Source of the DNA: Micromonospora aurantiaca ATCC 27029
GTDB lineage: Bacteria; Actinomycetota; Actinomycetes; Mycobacteriales; Micromonosporaceae
Length of the DNA stretch: 64,000 nt
Direction: 5' to 3'
Assembly (NCBI RefSeq): GCF_000145235.1
Contig: NC_014391.1
Span: forward strand, 4,162,001 to 4,226,000
The notes beneath the pieces are model-generated. The model saw only the letters and a program-made list of their open reading frames with translations, was not told where the DNA came from and ran no database searches. Both the position numbers and the translations under genes were made by a program. Positions 1 to 8,293 of the stretch are shown here, piece after piece; the first letter of the stretch is position 1, and every line of letters starts with the position of its first letter.

Positions 1-187
1 CGGCGTCGACCAGGTCGGCGCAGCCGGACGGGTCGGCGGCGTGCAGCGCGGCGACAGCGCCAGCGGTGCCGAGCACCGAGGCGGGTGGGTCGTCGCTGAA
101 GGCGCCGTCGGGGCGGCGGCGACGGAACAGCGCCTCGGCACCAGCGGTGAGGGCCTTCCCGACGGCCTCGGCGGTCACAGCGGTCAT
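1..187 (-). CDS. Class II terpene cyclase / squalene-hopene-cyclase-like protein, N-terminal fragment
   Basis: The first 62 codons of a gene that runs off the left edge of the window. The ATG at 187-185 forms an ATGA overlap with the stop of the UbiA gene, so the two are translationally coupled. The residues RRPDGAF followed by SVLGTAGAVAALH resemble the QW-type helical repeat at the start of prenyltransferase/squalene-oxidase-repeat proteins and class II diterpene cyclases. Its position directly after GGPP synthase and UbiA genes supports a cyclase acting on a geranylgeranyl-derived substrate. The catalytic DXDD motif would lie outside the window, so the assignment is an inference from a short N-terminus and context. 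Confidence 0.6.
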   Translation of the reverse strand, partial: MTAVTAEAVGKALTAGAEALFRRRRPDGAFSDDPPASVLGTAGAVAALHAADPSGCADLVDA

Positions 188-1218
188 GGCGCGTCCTCCA
201 GAGGCAGTCGACTGTGGGTGGCGAGGGTCAGGCCCGCGACCGGCGGGCCGAGTTCGTGCCGGACGCGCATGCCGCGCTGCGCCAGCCAGGTCAGCAGCAC
301 CATCGGCAGCGCGAGCGCGAGCTGCACGGCGACGCCGAGGCCGAGCCCGACCGCCGCCGAGGCCAGCACCACCCGCTCGACGACCAGGACCGAGTGGGCG
401 CGCAGCGCCACCAGGACGGGCATCCCGTCGCGGCGCGCCACCAGCGGAGCCAGCGCGGCGACGCCGGTGACCAGGACGACGAGCACAGTCGCCAGGTACG
501 CCATCCGTGTGCCCGGCTCGGCCAGCAGCCCGGCGGTCACGGCGGCGCCGATCGTGACGGCGTAGAGCGCCACCACGGTCCGTACGGCCGCCGGCACGCC
601 CCGCCCCACCGGCAGCGTGCGGTAGCCGCCGGCACGATCGCCGTCGATGTCGCGCAGCGCGCCGACCAGGTTGGACATGGCGTCGTGCGACCAGAACGCG
701 ACGACGAGCGCGAGCAGCACCGGCACCGCCCAGTCCCGGTCCGGCGCGAGGCCGGCGGCGAGCGCGCCGTAGCCGAGCGCGACCGCGCCGAGCGCGCCGC
801 GGACCAGGTTGCCGGCGATCCCCCGGGCCTTGAACCACCTGCTGTACGCGACGATGCCGCACGCGGCCAGCAGCGCCGCCACTGTGGTGCCCCATCCACC
901 GAGTACGGCCAGGACCCCGAGTGCGGCGAAGCAGGCGCTGCCGCACCACAGTGCCGTGCCCGCGCGCAGCCGGCTGGACGGGATCGGCCGGTGCGGCTTA
1001 CTGCCGGCGTCGAGGTCGCGGTCGAAGTAGTCGCCGAGATAGTGGCCACCCAGCCAGCCGGCGGTGGGCGCGGCCCAGGCCGACAGCAGCAGCCACGGAT
1101 CGTGGCCACCGGCCACTGCGGCGCCGGCCAGGCCGACGAGCCCGACGTACCAGAGGGTGTAGGGCCGCCAGGTCTCCACGTGGGCCCGCAGTGCTCGCAC
1201 GGCGCCGGCCGTGCTCAC
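184..1218 (-). CDS. UbiA family prenyltransferase (possibly a UbiA-type terpene cyclase)
   Basis: A 344-residue integral membrane protein with about eight hydrophobic helices. The first aspartate-rich motif reads GDYFDRDLD (residues about 63-71), where the family usually has NDxxDxxxD; the aspartates are kept and the leading Asn is Gly. It is followed by KPHRPIPS, typical of the family. The second motif is DIDGDRAGGYRTLPV. UbiA enzymes transfer a prenyl chain from a diphosphate to an acceptor, and some family members in diterpenoid clusters cyclise instead (PtmT1 of the platensimycin pathway). The start is GTG, in a GTGA overlap with the upstream polyprenyl synthase. Whether it prenylates or cyclises cannot be told from sequence alone. 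Confidence 0.88.
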   Translation of the reverse strand: MSTAGAVRALRAHVETWRPYTLWYVGLVGLAGAAVAGGHDPWLLLSAWAAPTAGWLGGHYLGDYFDRDLDAGSKPHRPIPSSRLRAGTALWCGSACFAALGVLAVLGGWGTTVAALLAACGIVAYSRWFKARGIAGNLVRGALGAVALGYGALAAGLAPDRDWAVPVLLALVVAFWSHDAMSNLVGALRDIDGDRAGGYRTLPVGRGVPAAVRTVVALYAVTIGAAVTAGLLAEPGTRMAYLATVLVVLVTGVAALAPLVARRDGMPVLVALRAHSVLVVERVVLASAAVGLGLGVAVQLALALPMVLLTWLAQRGMRVRHELGPPVAGLTLATHSRLPLEDAP

Positions 1219-2234
1219 GCCATCTCGCTCGTCATCCAGGCCGCGATGCCGGTGAGCACGTCCGCGCTCGCGGACGGGGTGAGCGCTGCCAGCTCGGCGC
1301 GGGCCCGCTCGGCGTGCTCCACCATCAGCCGCCGGGCGCCGTCGACAGCGCCCACCTCGCGGAGCAGGGCGGTGACCCACTCGACGTCGCCGGGACCGGC
1401 GCCACGGCGGTGCAGCACCGCCAGCAGTTCCACCCGTGCGGCGTCGCTGATCGCGTCGTAGGCCAGCAGCAACGGCAGCGTGGGGCGGCCGTTGTTGAGG
1501 TCGCTCGTCGCGGGCTTGCCGGTCTGCTCCGGGGTGGACAGGTAGGACAGCAGGTCGTCGCGGATCTGGAACGCGGTGCCGACGTGCTCGCCGTAGCGGG
1601 CCAGCCCGGAGGCCACCAGCGGGTCGGCGCCGCCGAGCAACGCGCCGATGTGGCACACGGCGCGGAACAGCGAGCCGGTCTTGAGCCGGATCATCTCCGG
1701 GTACCAGCGGGCGCCCGCGTCCAGGTCGCCGACGAGCCGCGCCTCCAGCGCCTGGCCCCGGCACAGGTCCTGGCCGGCCTCGGCGAGCGCGGTGACGGCG
1801 GCGACGACCGACGCCGCGGGGACCGCCCGGCCGCTCTCCACCATCGCCTGGAAGGCGTGGAAGATGAGGTGGTCGCCGGCCACGATGGCGCCGGGGATGC
1901 CGTACGCGACCGGGACCGCCGGGCGGCCACGGCGCAGCGTGTCGGCGTCGATGATGTCGTCGTGCACGAGCGTCGCGACGTGCAGGTATTCGGTGCCGAG
2001 CGCGGCGGCGAGGACGTCCCGTGGTGATCCGCCCACCGCCTCGGCGGCGTGCAGCGTCATCATCGGGCGGAGCATCTTGCCCGCCGGCAGCAGCGCGTAG
2101 CGCACGATCGCGTCGAGCTGGTCGGGCGTCTCCGGCCACCGCCGGCCGAGTTCGGCGCGCAGCAGCCGCCCCGATTCGCTGCGGGCCAGGTCGTCGATGA
2201 AGGGCGGATATCGCGTGGAGCCAGCAACCGTCAT
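1215..2234 (-). CDS. Polyprenyl diphosphate synthase (GGPP synthase type)
   Basis: A 339-residue trans-isoprenyl diphosphate synthase making the C15-C20 diphosphate used by the downstream UbiA and cyclase. The first aspartate-rich motif HDDIIDADTLRRGRP (about residues 92-106) and the second region QIRDDLLSYL followed by TGKPATSDLNNGRPTLP are clear. The second motif is DDLLS rather than a full DDxxD, as in many actinobacterial GGPP synthases. ATG at 2234 with AAAGGG upstream. It is the first gene of a three-gene coupled operon (synthase, UbiA, cyclase) transcribed toward the left edge. Chain length is inferred from context. Confidence 0.9.
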   Translation of the reverse strand: MTVAGSTRYPPFIDDLARSESGRLLRAELGRRWPETPDQLDAIVRYALLPAGKMLRPMMTLHAAEAVGGSPRDVLAAALGTEYLHVATLVHDDIIDADTLRRGRPAVPVAYGIPGAIVAGDHLIFHAFQAMVESGRAVPAASVVAAVTALAEAGQDLCRGQALEARLVGDLDAGARWYPEMIRLKTGSLFRAVCHIGALLGGADPLVASGLARYGEHVGTAFQIRDDLLSYLSTPEQTGKPATSDLNNGRPTLPLLLAYDAISDAARVELLAVLHRRGAGPGDVEWVTALLREVGAVDGARRLMVEHAERARAELAALTPSASADVLTGIAAWMTSEMA

Positions 2235-2258
2235 GACGCGTCGACCCTTTCGCCAGGG

Positions 2259-2308
2259 ATCGGCTAGTCGCCACGCGAGACGTTACCGGTAGGTCCTCCC
2301 CGGAACAA
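2259..2308 (-). promoter_or_regulatory. Promoter of the isoprenoid operon with an ATCGGCTAGTC element
   Basis: Read on the minus strand, TTGTTC (2308-2303), a 17-bp spacer and TAACGT (2285-2280) make a plausible promoter, with transcription expected to start near 2273. Just downstream, 2259-2269 reads ATCGGCTAGTC on the plus strand, nearly identical to 5772-5782 in front of the first P450 gene. The remaining intergenic DNA (2309-2485) is relatively AT-rich and holds no gene that I can see. Confidence 0.45.
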
Positions 2309-2485
2309 CCATTGATAAACGCGCATGGACATGGGTGGCGCAAATGTCGCGACAGCATTCTTCAGCACATTGACCGATGCGCAGAGAAATCCGCCGTTTG
2401 ACCCACGGCCGCCATCTCGATGCATATACGTCAATGTTCGGGCGCACGGGACGGCACCGGACAGGTTCGGCTCCCCCGGGCCCGC

Positions 2486-3511
2486 TCAGGCGCCGGCGGC
2501 GAACTCCATGAGCGTCAGCCCGTCGGTGCCGTGGTAGGTGCGCCGGGGCGCCAGGCCCGCGGCGGCGGCGAGCGCGGCGAACTCGGGCAACCCGCGCTCC
2601 CGGCCGCCGACGAGGACCAGCATCCGCAGGTCGTACGGGGACAGGTGCGGCACGTGCGGCACCGTCGGCAGCACCTCGATGACGAGCACCCTGCCGGTGG
2701 TCCCGGCCGCCTCGGCGCAGCGCCGCAGGATCGCGGTGGCGTGGGCGTCGCTCCAGTCGGTGAGCGCGCGGGAGACCACGTACACGTCGGCGCCGGGCGG
2801 CAGCGGGGCGAAGAAGTCCCCCACCACGGTCTCGGCCCGGTCGGCGAGGCCGCAGGCGGCGAACGTCGCGGCGGCGGTGGCCACCGGCTCGTCGCGGTCG
2901 ACGAGCGTGCCCCGCAGGTGCGGATGGGCGCCCAGCACCTCCCGCAACAGCCCGCCCGCACCCCCGGCCACGTCGACCACGTGCTTCGCCTCGTGCCAGG
3001 GGTAGAGCGCCGCGACCTCCGGGGCGGTGAACCGCTGCTGGCTGAGCATCAGCGCGTCGAAGTAGGCCCGGTGGTCCGGGTGGGCGTCGAGGTCGGCCCA
3101 GAAGTCGCGCCCGTGCACCTCCCGGTAGCCGGGCCCGCCGGTGCGGATCGCGTGCGGCAGGCCGGTCCAGGCCAGGTCCATCCGCGCGCCGAGCCCGCCG
3201 AGGTCCAGGTAGGCGCCGTGGCCGCCGCCGTCGCGGTCGCAGAGCAGCTCGCCGACGTCGGTGAGGCCGAACACGTCCGGCGACACCTCGACGAACACGC
3301 CCCGGTGCGCGAGGTAGCGCAGCAGGCGGCCCAGCGCGGCGGCGTCCGCGCCGCAGGCGTCGGCCAGCTCACCCAGACCGGTGACGCCCGCGGCGATCCG
3401 GTCCGGCACGCGCAGCGTCACCGCCGTGCGGACCGCGAACGGGGTGGCCAGGTCGGTGAGCCGGTCGAGCCGCTCCCCCGCGTCACCCTCGATCTGGGCA
3501 TCGATCGACAC
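2486..3511 (-). CDS. SAM-dependent O-methyltransferase, plant-COMT-like family
   Basis: A 341-residue protein with an N-terminal winged-helix dimerisation region (about 20-100) and a C-terminal class I methyltransferase fold. The SAM loop is VVDVAGGAGG (about 175-184), followed by LVDRDEPV and DFFAPLPPGADVYVVS, then ALTDWSD at the usual L-H-D-W position and RVLVIEVLP. The family methylates hydroxyl groups of small molecules. The GTG start at 3511 is chosen because GGGAGGAGG precedes it and upstream residues look non-coding. It is transcribed away from the divergent dioxygenase gene. The substrate is presumably an intermediate of this cluster. Confidence 0.85.
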   Translation of the reverse strand: MSIDAQIEGDAGERLDRLTDLATPFAVRTAVTLRVPDRIAAGVTGLGELADACGADAAALGRLLRYLAHRGVFVEVSPDVFGLTDVGELLCDRDGGGHGAYLDLGGLGARMDLAWTGLPHAIRTGGPGYREVHGRDFWADLDAHPDHRAYFDALMLSQQRFTAPEVAALYPWHEAKHVVDVAGGAGGLLREVLGAHPHLRGTLVDRDEPVATAAATFAACGLADRAETVVGDFFAPLPPGADVYVVSRALTDWSDAHATAILRRCAEAAGTTGRVLVIEVLPTVPHVPHLSPYDLRMLVLVGGRERGLPEFAALAAAAGLAPRRTYHGTDGLTLMEFAAGA

Positions 3512-3562
3512 CGGCGCCTCCTCCCGCGTCGCGGGCCGGCACCGCCGCCCCCGCCGGTGCGC

Positions 3563-3592
3563 ATGCTTCCAGGCGTACGGCGGGTGAGTCAA
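3563..3592 (-). promoter_or_regulatory. Putative methyltransferase promoter in the divergent region
   Basis: On the minus strand TTGACT (3592-3587), an 18-bp spacer and AAGCAT (3568-3563) lie 50 nt before the methyltransferase start. The 18-bp spacing matches the other TTGAC-type promoters of this cluster. The 161-bp region 3512-3672 must also drive the dioxygenase gene on the plus strand, for which I see no convincing box. Confidence 0.35.
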
Positions 3593-3672
3593 CGACGACG
3601 GCTGGTGAGGACATTCATGGACGTGGAACAATTCGCGGACCAGCCGAGGCGCGCAGACCGGAGGGATCATCG

Positions 3673-4536
3673 ATGACCACATCCATCGCGGCCGAGGTCC
3701 GGCTCGTCTCCGGCGCGCTGGGCGCCGAGGTCCACGGCATCGACCTGAACACGCTCACCGACGAGGGTTTCGCGCTGATCCACGACCTGCTGCTCAAGCA
3801 CCAGGTGGTCTTCCTCGCCGGTCAGACCGGGCTGACGCCGCAGGCGCACGTCGCGTTCGGCCGCCGCTTCGGCGAGGTGGAGCTGCACCCGTACCTGCCC
3901 CGGCTGGACGGACACCCGGAGATCGTCGTCATCGACTCCGCCGACGGCGGCAAGGTCGACGTCTGGCACACCGACATGACGTTCCACCAGAGCCCGCCGA
4001 TCGCCTCGATCCTGCACCTGATCCAGTTGCCCGAGGTCGGCGGCGACACCATGTGGACCAACCAGTACCGGGTCTACGAGGCGCTCTCCGCGCCGATGCG
4101 GGACCTGCTCGACGGGCTGACCGCCATCCACGTCATCCGGATCGGCACCGAGTTCACCAGCCGCGCCGAACACCCGGTGGTCCGGGTGCACCCGGAGACC
4201 GGGCGCCGCTCGCTGTACGTCAACCGGCTGTTCACCTCGCACATCCCGCAGCTGACCCGCAACGAGAGCGACGCGCTGCTGGAGCACCTGTTCACCTTCT
4301 CCGAGAGTCCCCAGTTCACCTGCCGCTACCGGTGGCGGACCGGGGACGTCGCGGTGTGGGACAACCGGGTCACCCAGCACTACGCCGTGAACGACTACGA
4401 CGGGCTGCGGCGCGGGCAGCGGATCACCGTGCTCGGCGACCACCCGACCGGGAACGAGCCCCGGTGGGAGCACTACGTCCCGGCACCCGGCGAGCGCTAC
4501 TGGCCGGGCCGGGTCAACGCGGTGGAGAGCTACTGA
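3673..4536 (+). CDS. TauD/TfdA family Fe(II)/2-oxoglutarate dioxygenase
   Basis: A 287-residue dioxygenase of typical length. Iron ligands are the His and Asp of WHTDMTF (about residues 98-104) and the distal His of TQHYAVNDY (about 235-243); the 2-oxoglutarate-binding Arg is in RRGQRITVLGD. Such enzymes hydroxylate, desaturate or epoxidise a C-H bond while decarboxylating 2-oxoglutarate. ATG at 3673 is preceded by GGAGGG. It stands alone on the plus strand, divergent from the methyltransferase and convergent with the first P450 (7 bp between stops). It is probably a tailoring oxygenase of the terpenoid pathway rather than a taurine dioxygenase. Confidence 0.9.
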   Translation: MTTSIAAEVRLVSGALGAEVHGIDLNTLTDEGFALIHDLLLKHQVVFLAGQTGLTPQAHVAFGRRFGEVELHPYLPRLDGHPEIVVIDSADGGKVDVWHTDMTFHQSPPIASILHLIQLPEVGGDTMWTNQYRVYEALSAPMRDLLDGLTAIHVIRIGTEFTSRAEHPVVRVHPETGRRSLYVNRLFTSHIPQLTRNESDALLEHLFTFSESPQFTCRYRWRTGDVAVWDNRVTQHYAVNDYDGLRRGQRITVLGDHPTGNEPRWEHYVPAPGERYWPGRVNAVESY

Positions 4537-4543
4537 CCGCCGG

Positions 4544-5755
4544 TCACCAGGTGACCGGGAAGGAGGCGATGCCGCCGTTCATCCGGTCGTGCCGCCACGG
4601 GATCTCCGCCAGCGGCACGGCCGGAGACAGCGCCGGCATCCGGGTCAGCAGCGCCCCGAGCGACAGCTCCACCTGCATCCGGCCCAGCGCCGTGCCGAGG
4701 CAGAAGTGCGGCCCGAAGCCGAAGGTCAGATGCGGCACACCGGGCCGGCGGTCGATGTCGAAGACGTTCGGCTCGGGGAAGAACCGGGGGTCGCGGTTGC
4801 CGGCCCACGGGATCGCCATCACGCAGTCGCCGGCCCTCATCCCGACCCCGCCGAGGACCAGGTCCTCGCGGACCACCTGCACCCGGAACATGGCGCTCAC
4901 CGACGTGTAGCGCAGGATCTCGTCGGTGGCCGCGGCGAGCTTGCCCGGCGCGGCCCGCAGCTTCGCCAGCTGCTCCGGGTGCTGGAACAACGCGCGCAGG
5001 CCCGCGCTCGTCGAATTGATCTCCAGCCCGCCGAGCAGCACCCCCATGGCCAGCTCGACCAGTTCGGCGTCGACCAGCTCGTGCGCGCCGCCGCCGCGGA
5101 CCCAGGCCGAGAGCAGGTCGTCGCCGGGCTCGGCCCGCTTGCGCGCCAGCTGCCCGGCCAGGTAGTCCCGCAGCTCGGCCTGCGCGGTCACGGCGGCGGC
5201 CGAGCCGTACGCGGTGACCGAGTTCAGCCCCTCGATCCAGGCGTAGAACCGGGGCCGGTCGGCGGCCGGGACGCCGAGCACGTCGCACACCACGAGCACC
5301 GGCAGCGGCGCCACCAGTCCGGCCACCACGTCGGCCGGGCGCGGACCGGCCAGCATGGCGTCGACCAGCTCGTCCACCAGCCGCTGCACCCGGGGCCGGA
5401 ACGTCCCGATGCGCCGGGCGGTGAACGCGCGGCCGGCCACCCGCCGCACCACGGCGTGCGCCGGACCGTCCATGTTCAACTCACGGGGGCCGCCGCCGTC
5501 CGGTGTCGCCGTCGCGCCCAGCGGCAGCCGGGAGAAGCGGGGATCGGCCAGGACGGTGCAGCAGTCCTCGTAGCCGAGCACCAGCCAGGCCGCCCGCCCG
5601 TCGGGCAGCCGCACCCGGCTGACCGGCTCGGCGACGACCATCTCCAGCAGCTCGGCGGGAAGGTCTCCGGTGAACGGTTCGAACGGATAGGAACGCAGCC
5701 CGGAATTGACTGTCACCGGGCCACCGGGCAGCTGATCGCGGTCCACGTCCGACAT
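4544..5755 (-). CDS. Cytochrome P450 with a non-canonical I-helix
   Basis: A 403-residue bacterial class I P450. The haem loop is FGFGPHFCLGTALGR (about 340-354) and the K-helix ExxR is in DEILRYTS. In the I-helix the usual A-G-x-E-T-T is GGLEINSTS, so the acid is present but the conserved oxygen-activating Thr is Ile. The ATG at 5755 lies exactly 36 nt after TTGACG (5791-5786, minus), the same geometry as two other promoters in this cluster, so the transcript may be leaderless. It is predicted to oxidise the cluster's scaffold with external ferredoxin and reductase. Confidence 0.92.
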   Translation of the reverse strand: MSDVDRDQLPGGPVTVNSGLRSYPFEPFTGDLPAELLEMVVAEPVSRVRLPDGRAAWLVLGYEDCCTVLADPRFSRLPLGATATPDGGGPRELNMDGPAHAVVRRVAGRAFTARRIGTFRPRVQRLVDELVDAMLAGPRPADVVAGLVAPLPVLVVCDVLGVPAADRPRFYAWIEGLNSVTAYGSAAAVTAQAELRDYLAGQLARKRAEPGDDLLSAWVRGGGAHELVDAELVELAMGVLLGGLEINSTSAGLRALFQHPEQLAKLRAAPGKLAAATDEILRYTSVSAMFRVQVVREDLVLGGVGMRAGDCVMAIPWAGNRDPRFFPEPNVFDIDRRPGVPHLTFGFGPHFCLGTALGRMQVELSLGALLTRMPALSPAVPLAEIPWRHDRMNGGIASFPVTW

Positions 5756-5850
5756 CGGCTAAGAGTCCAGCATCGGTTAGTCCGGCGTCAATATCCGTCG
5801 CATGCGTCCGCGGCCTTCCGCGTACCGGTGCCGATCCCCTAGCATCGGTT
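5752..5850. promoter_or_regulatory. Divergent P450/glycosyltransferase control region with repeated ATCGG elements
   Basis: Three direct copies of a CATCGG element lie at 5753-5758, 5771-5776 and 5843-5848; the longer forms are ATCGGCTAAGA (5754-5764), ATCGGTTAGTC (5772-5782) and AGCATCGGTT (5841-5850, also 5769-5778). Two of them flank the start side of the minus-strand P450, and the third lies upstream of the plus-strand glycosyltransferase. Short direct repeats near a -35 box are typical of antibiotic regulatory protein sites, but none of the regulators here is a recognisable SARP. Confidence 0.4.
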
Positions 5851-5888
5851 CTCCAGGGCTGCCGTTTCGCCGCGCGGATTGGTGGGAT

Positions 5889-7076
5889 TTGACTGCGCCG
5901 CTGCGAATTCTGATGTCGACGTGGGGCTGGCGGTCGCATTTCTACAGCCTGGTCCCGCTCGGCTGGGCGTTGCAGGCCGCCGGTCACGAGGTGCGGGTGG
6001 CGAGTCACCCGTCGATGGCCGCCACGATCAGCGCGGCCGGGCTCGCCGCCGTACCGCTGGGCGCGGACGTCGACTTCGCCGAGGCGTTCGCCGGCCGGAT
6101 CGGCACGGTGGCCCCGCTCGCCGGTTCCGCGTCGGCCGGCGCGGTCGTGCCGGCGATCACCGCCGACGGCGGGGTGGTCCGGTTCGCCGACGCCGTCCTC
6201 GACGACCTGGTCTCCTTCGGCCGGTCCTGGCGGCCGGACCTGGTCCTCTGGGAGCCGTTCAACCTGGCCGCGCCGGTGGCCGCCGCCGCGCTGGGCGTGC
6301 CGGGCGTGCTGAACCTGTGGGGGCCGGACTCCTCGACCACACTGCGCATGGACCCGGATCAGGTGGTCGGGCCGCTGGCCGCCCGGTTCGGGTTGCGCGC
6401 CGCCGACGTGCCGCTGGACGGCGTCCTGACGCTCGATCCGGTGCCGCCACCCATGCAGGTGCCGACGGCGCGCCCCGGCCGTCCGGTGCGGTTCGTGCCG
6501 TACAACGGTCCGGCCGTGGTGCCGGACTGGCTGCGCCGCCCGGCGGGCCGGCCCCGGGTGTGCGTCACGGCGGGCACCATGATGGCCGCCGCCGGGTTGC
6601 ACGACCGGTTCGACCTGGGCGGGGTGATCCGGGCGGTGGCCGAGCTCGACGTGGAGGTCGTCGTGGTGGTCGAACCGCGTCAGCACGAGGGGCTGGGCCC
6701 GCTGCCGGCCCGGGTCCGCCTGGTCGACGGGCCGCTGGCCGTACGGCTGGTGCTGCCGACCTGCGCCGCGCTCGTGCAGCAGGGCGGGGCCGGCACCACC
6801 ATGACCGCGCTCGCCTACGGCGTGCCGCAGCTCGTCCTGCCGCAGGTCAGTGACCAGCACTTCAACGCGGAACGGCTGGCCGCCACCGGCGCCGGCACCT
6901 CGCTGACGGGTGAGCAGGCCACCGCCGACGCGGTCCGGGAACTCGTCGGCGAACTGGTCGGTGACGGGCCCCGGCGACGGGCCGCGACGTCGATGCGTGA
7001 CCGGGTCCACGCCATGCCCGCCCCCGCGGATCTGGTGCCGGCGCTTGCCGCCCTGGCCCGGGGCGGCCCGATCTGA
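5889..7076 (+). CDS. Glycosyltransferase family 1, macrolide-type
   Basis: A 395-residue GT-B enzyme of the family that glycosylates polyketides and terpenoids from nucleotide sugars. The N-terminal strand RILMSTWGWRSHFYSLVPL and the C-terminal donor loop QQGGAGTTMTALAYGVPQL, then SDQHFNAERL, are diagnostic. The donor loop usually begins H-H-G-G; here both histidines are Gln. The TTG start at 5889 is preferred because it gives the normal N-terminus; an in-frame ATG at 5802 would add 29 unlikely residues. GAGGAG near its end serves the following P450 gene 10 bp downstream. The sugar and the acceptor are unknown. Confidence 0.88.
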   Translation: MTAPLRILMSTWGWRSHFYSLVPLGWALQAAGHEVRVASHPSMAATISAAGLAAVPLGADVDFAEAFAGRIGTVAPLAGSASAGAVVPAITADGGVVRFADAVLDDLVSFGRSWRPDLVLWEPFNLAAPVAAAALGVPGVLNLWGPDSSTTLRMDPDQVVGPLAARFGLRAADVPLDGVLTLDPVPPPMQVPTARPGRPVRFVPYNGPAVVPDWLRRPAGRPRVCVTAGTMMAAAGLHDRFDLGGVIRAVAELDVEVVVVVEPRQHEGLGPLPARVRLVDGPLAVRLVLPTCAALVQQGGAGTTMTALAYGVPQLVLPQVSDQHFNAERLAATGAGTSLTGEQATADAVRELVGELVGDGPRRRAATSMRDRVHAMPAPADLVPALAALARGGPI

Positions 7077-7086
7077 GGAGTCGCAG

Positions 7087-8289
7087 ATGACGCAGGAGCC
7101 ACCGGCCATCCCGTACCCGCTCGCGCCGGCTCCGACGATCTACCACCCGTCGCCGGACTACACCCGGATGCGGGAGACGTGCCCGGTGGCCCGGGTCGAG
7201 CTGCCCGACGGGGCGTGCGCGTACCTGGCCACCCGGCACGCCGACGTGCGCCGGGTCTTCACCGACCAGCGGTTCAGCCGGGCCGCCGCGGCCGGCCCGA
7301 ACCGCCCGACCCGGGAACTCGGCTCACTCGCCGAGGACTCGCTGATCGGGATGGACCCGCCCCGGCACACCACCATGCGCCGGGCCGTCTCGCACGCGTT
7401 CACCGTCCGCCGGGTGGAGGAGCTGCGCCCGCGGGTCGCGGCGCTCGTCGACCGGATGATCGACGAGCTGGAGGCCGCGGGTCCGCCGGCCGACCTGATC
7501 ACGCACCTCTCCGGTCCCCTGCCGATCTCCGTGATCAGCACGCTGTTCGGCATTCCGGAGCGGGACCGGGAGCGGGTACGCCAGTGGTCGGACGCTCTCG
7601 TCGGCGACTGGGACGCCGATCCGGACGCGCCCCGGGCCGCGCTGGAGGCGTTCCGCGAGCTGATCGACGAGCGGCGCCGCGAGCCCGGCGACGACCTGAT
7701 GAGTGCGCTCATCTCGGTCTGGGACGACCACGACGACCTGACCGAACGGGAGCTGGTGTCGGTCACCGCCGGGATCTTCGTGGGCGGGCACGAGACCACC
7801 ACCAACCAGCTCAACCTGTTCCTGCTCGTGCTGGCCCGCCATCCGGAGCAGCTGGCCGGGCTGCGCGGCGACGATCCGGTGGCGGTGGCCCGGGCGGTCG
7901 AGGAGCTGTCCCGCTTCATCCAGCTCGGCGACAACGGGGTGTTGCTGCCCCGGGTCACGACCGAGGAGGTGGAGCTGGGCGGCGTACGCCTGCCGGCCGG
8001 CGCCGCGGTGCTGCCGGCGATCGCGTCGGCCAACCGGGACGCCACTGTGTTCCCGGGCGCGGACACGCTCGACCTGACCCGCGTGCACAATCCGCACCTG
8101 GCGTTCGGCGCCGGTCCGCACCACTGCCTGGGCGCGGCGCTGGCGCGGATGGAGTTGCAGGAGGCGCTGGGCGCGCTGCTGCGGCGGCTGCCAGGGCTGC
8201 GGCTCGCTGTCGACGAGGCGGAGCTGCGGTTCCGGCCCGGGCTGGTGGTGCGCAGCCTGGAGTCGCTGCCGGTGACCTGGGACCGGTGA
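7087..8289 (+). CDS. Cytochrome P450, canonical
   Basis: A 400-residue bacterial P450 in an operon with the glycosyltransferase. I-helix FVGGHETTTNQ (about 236-246) has the full acid-alcohol pair, ExxR is in EELSR and the haem loop is FGAGPHHCLGAALAR. ATG at 7087 follows GAGGAG at 7075-7080, so an in-frame extension to 6910 that overlaps the glycosyltransferase is rejected. It is the only one of the three P450s in the cluster with an unmodified I-helix. It is convergent with the condensation-protein gene, with 4 bp between the stop codons. Confidence 0.93.
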   Translation: MTQEPPAIPYPLAPAPTIYHPSPDYTRMRETCPVARVELPDGACAYLATRHADVRRVFTDQRFSRAAAAGPNRPTRELGSLAEDSLIGMDPPRHTTMRRAVSHAFTVRRVEELRPRVAALVDRMIDELEAAGPPADLITHLSGPLPISVISTLFGIPERDRERVRQWSDALVGDWDADPDAPRAALEAFRELIDERRREPGDDLMSALISVWDDHDDLTERELVSVTAGIFVGGHETTTNQLNLFLLVLARHPEQLAGLRGDDPVAVARAVEELSRFIQLGDNGVLLPRVTTEEVELGGVRLPAGAAVLPAIASANRDATVFPGADTLDLTRVHNPHLAFGAGPHHCLGAALARMELQEALGALLRRLPGLRLAVDEAELRFRPGLVVRSLESLPVTWDR

Positions 8290-8293
8290 CCGG

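Noticed and set aside
184..2358. A single 724-codon minus-strand frame covering UbiA and upstream DNA
   Set aside because: The upstream half reads through the GGPP synthase gene in another frame with arginine-rich, low-complexity translation; only the part from the GTG at 1218 is a real protein.
2369..2400. Plus-strand TTGACCGATG promoter like those of the cluster
   Set aside because: No plus-strand gene begins within reach and there is no matching -10 box; it lies in the gap between two minus-strand genes.
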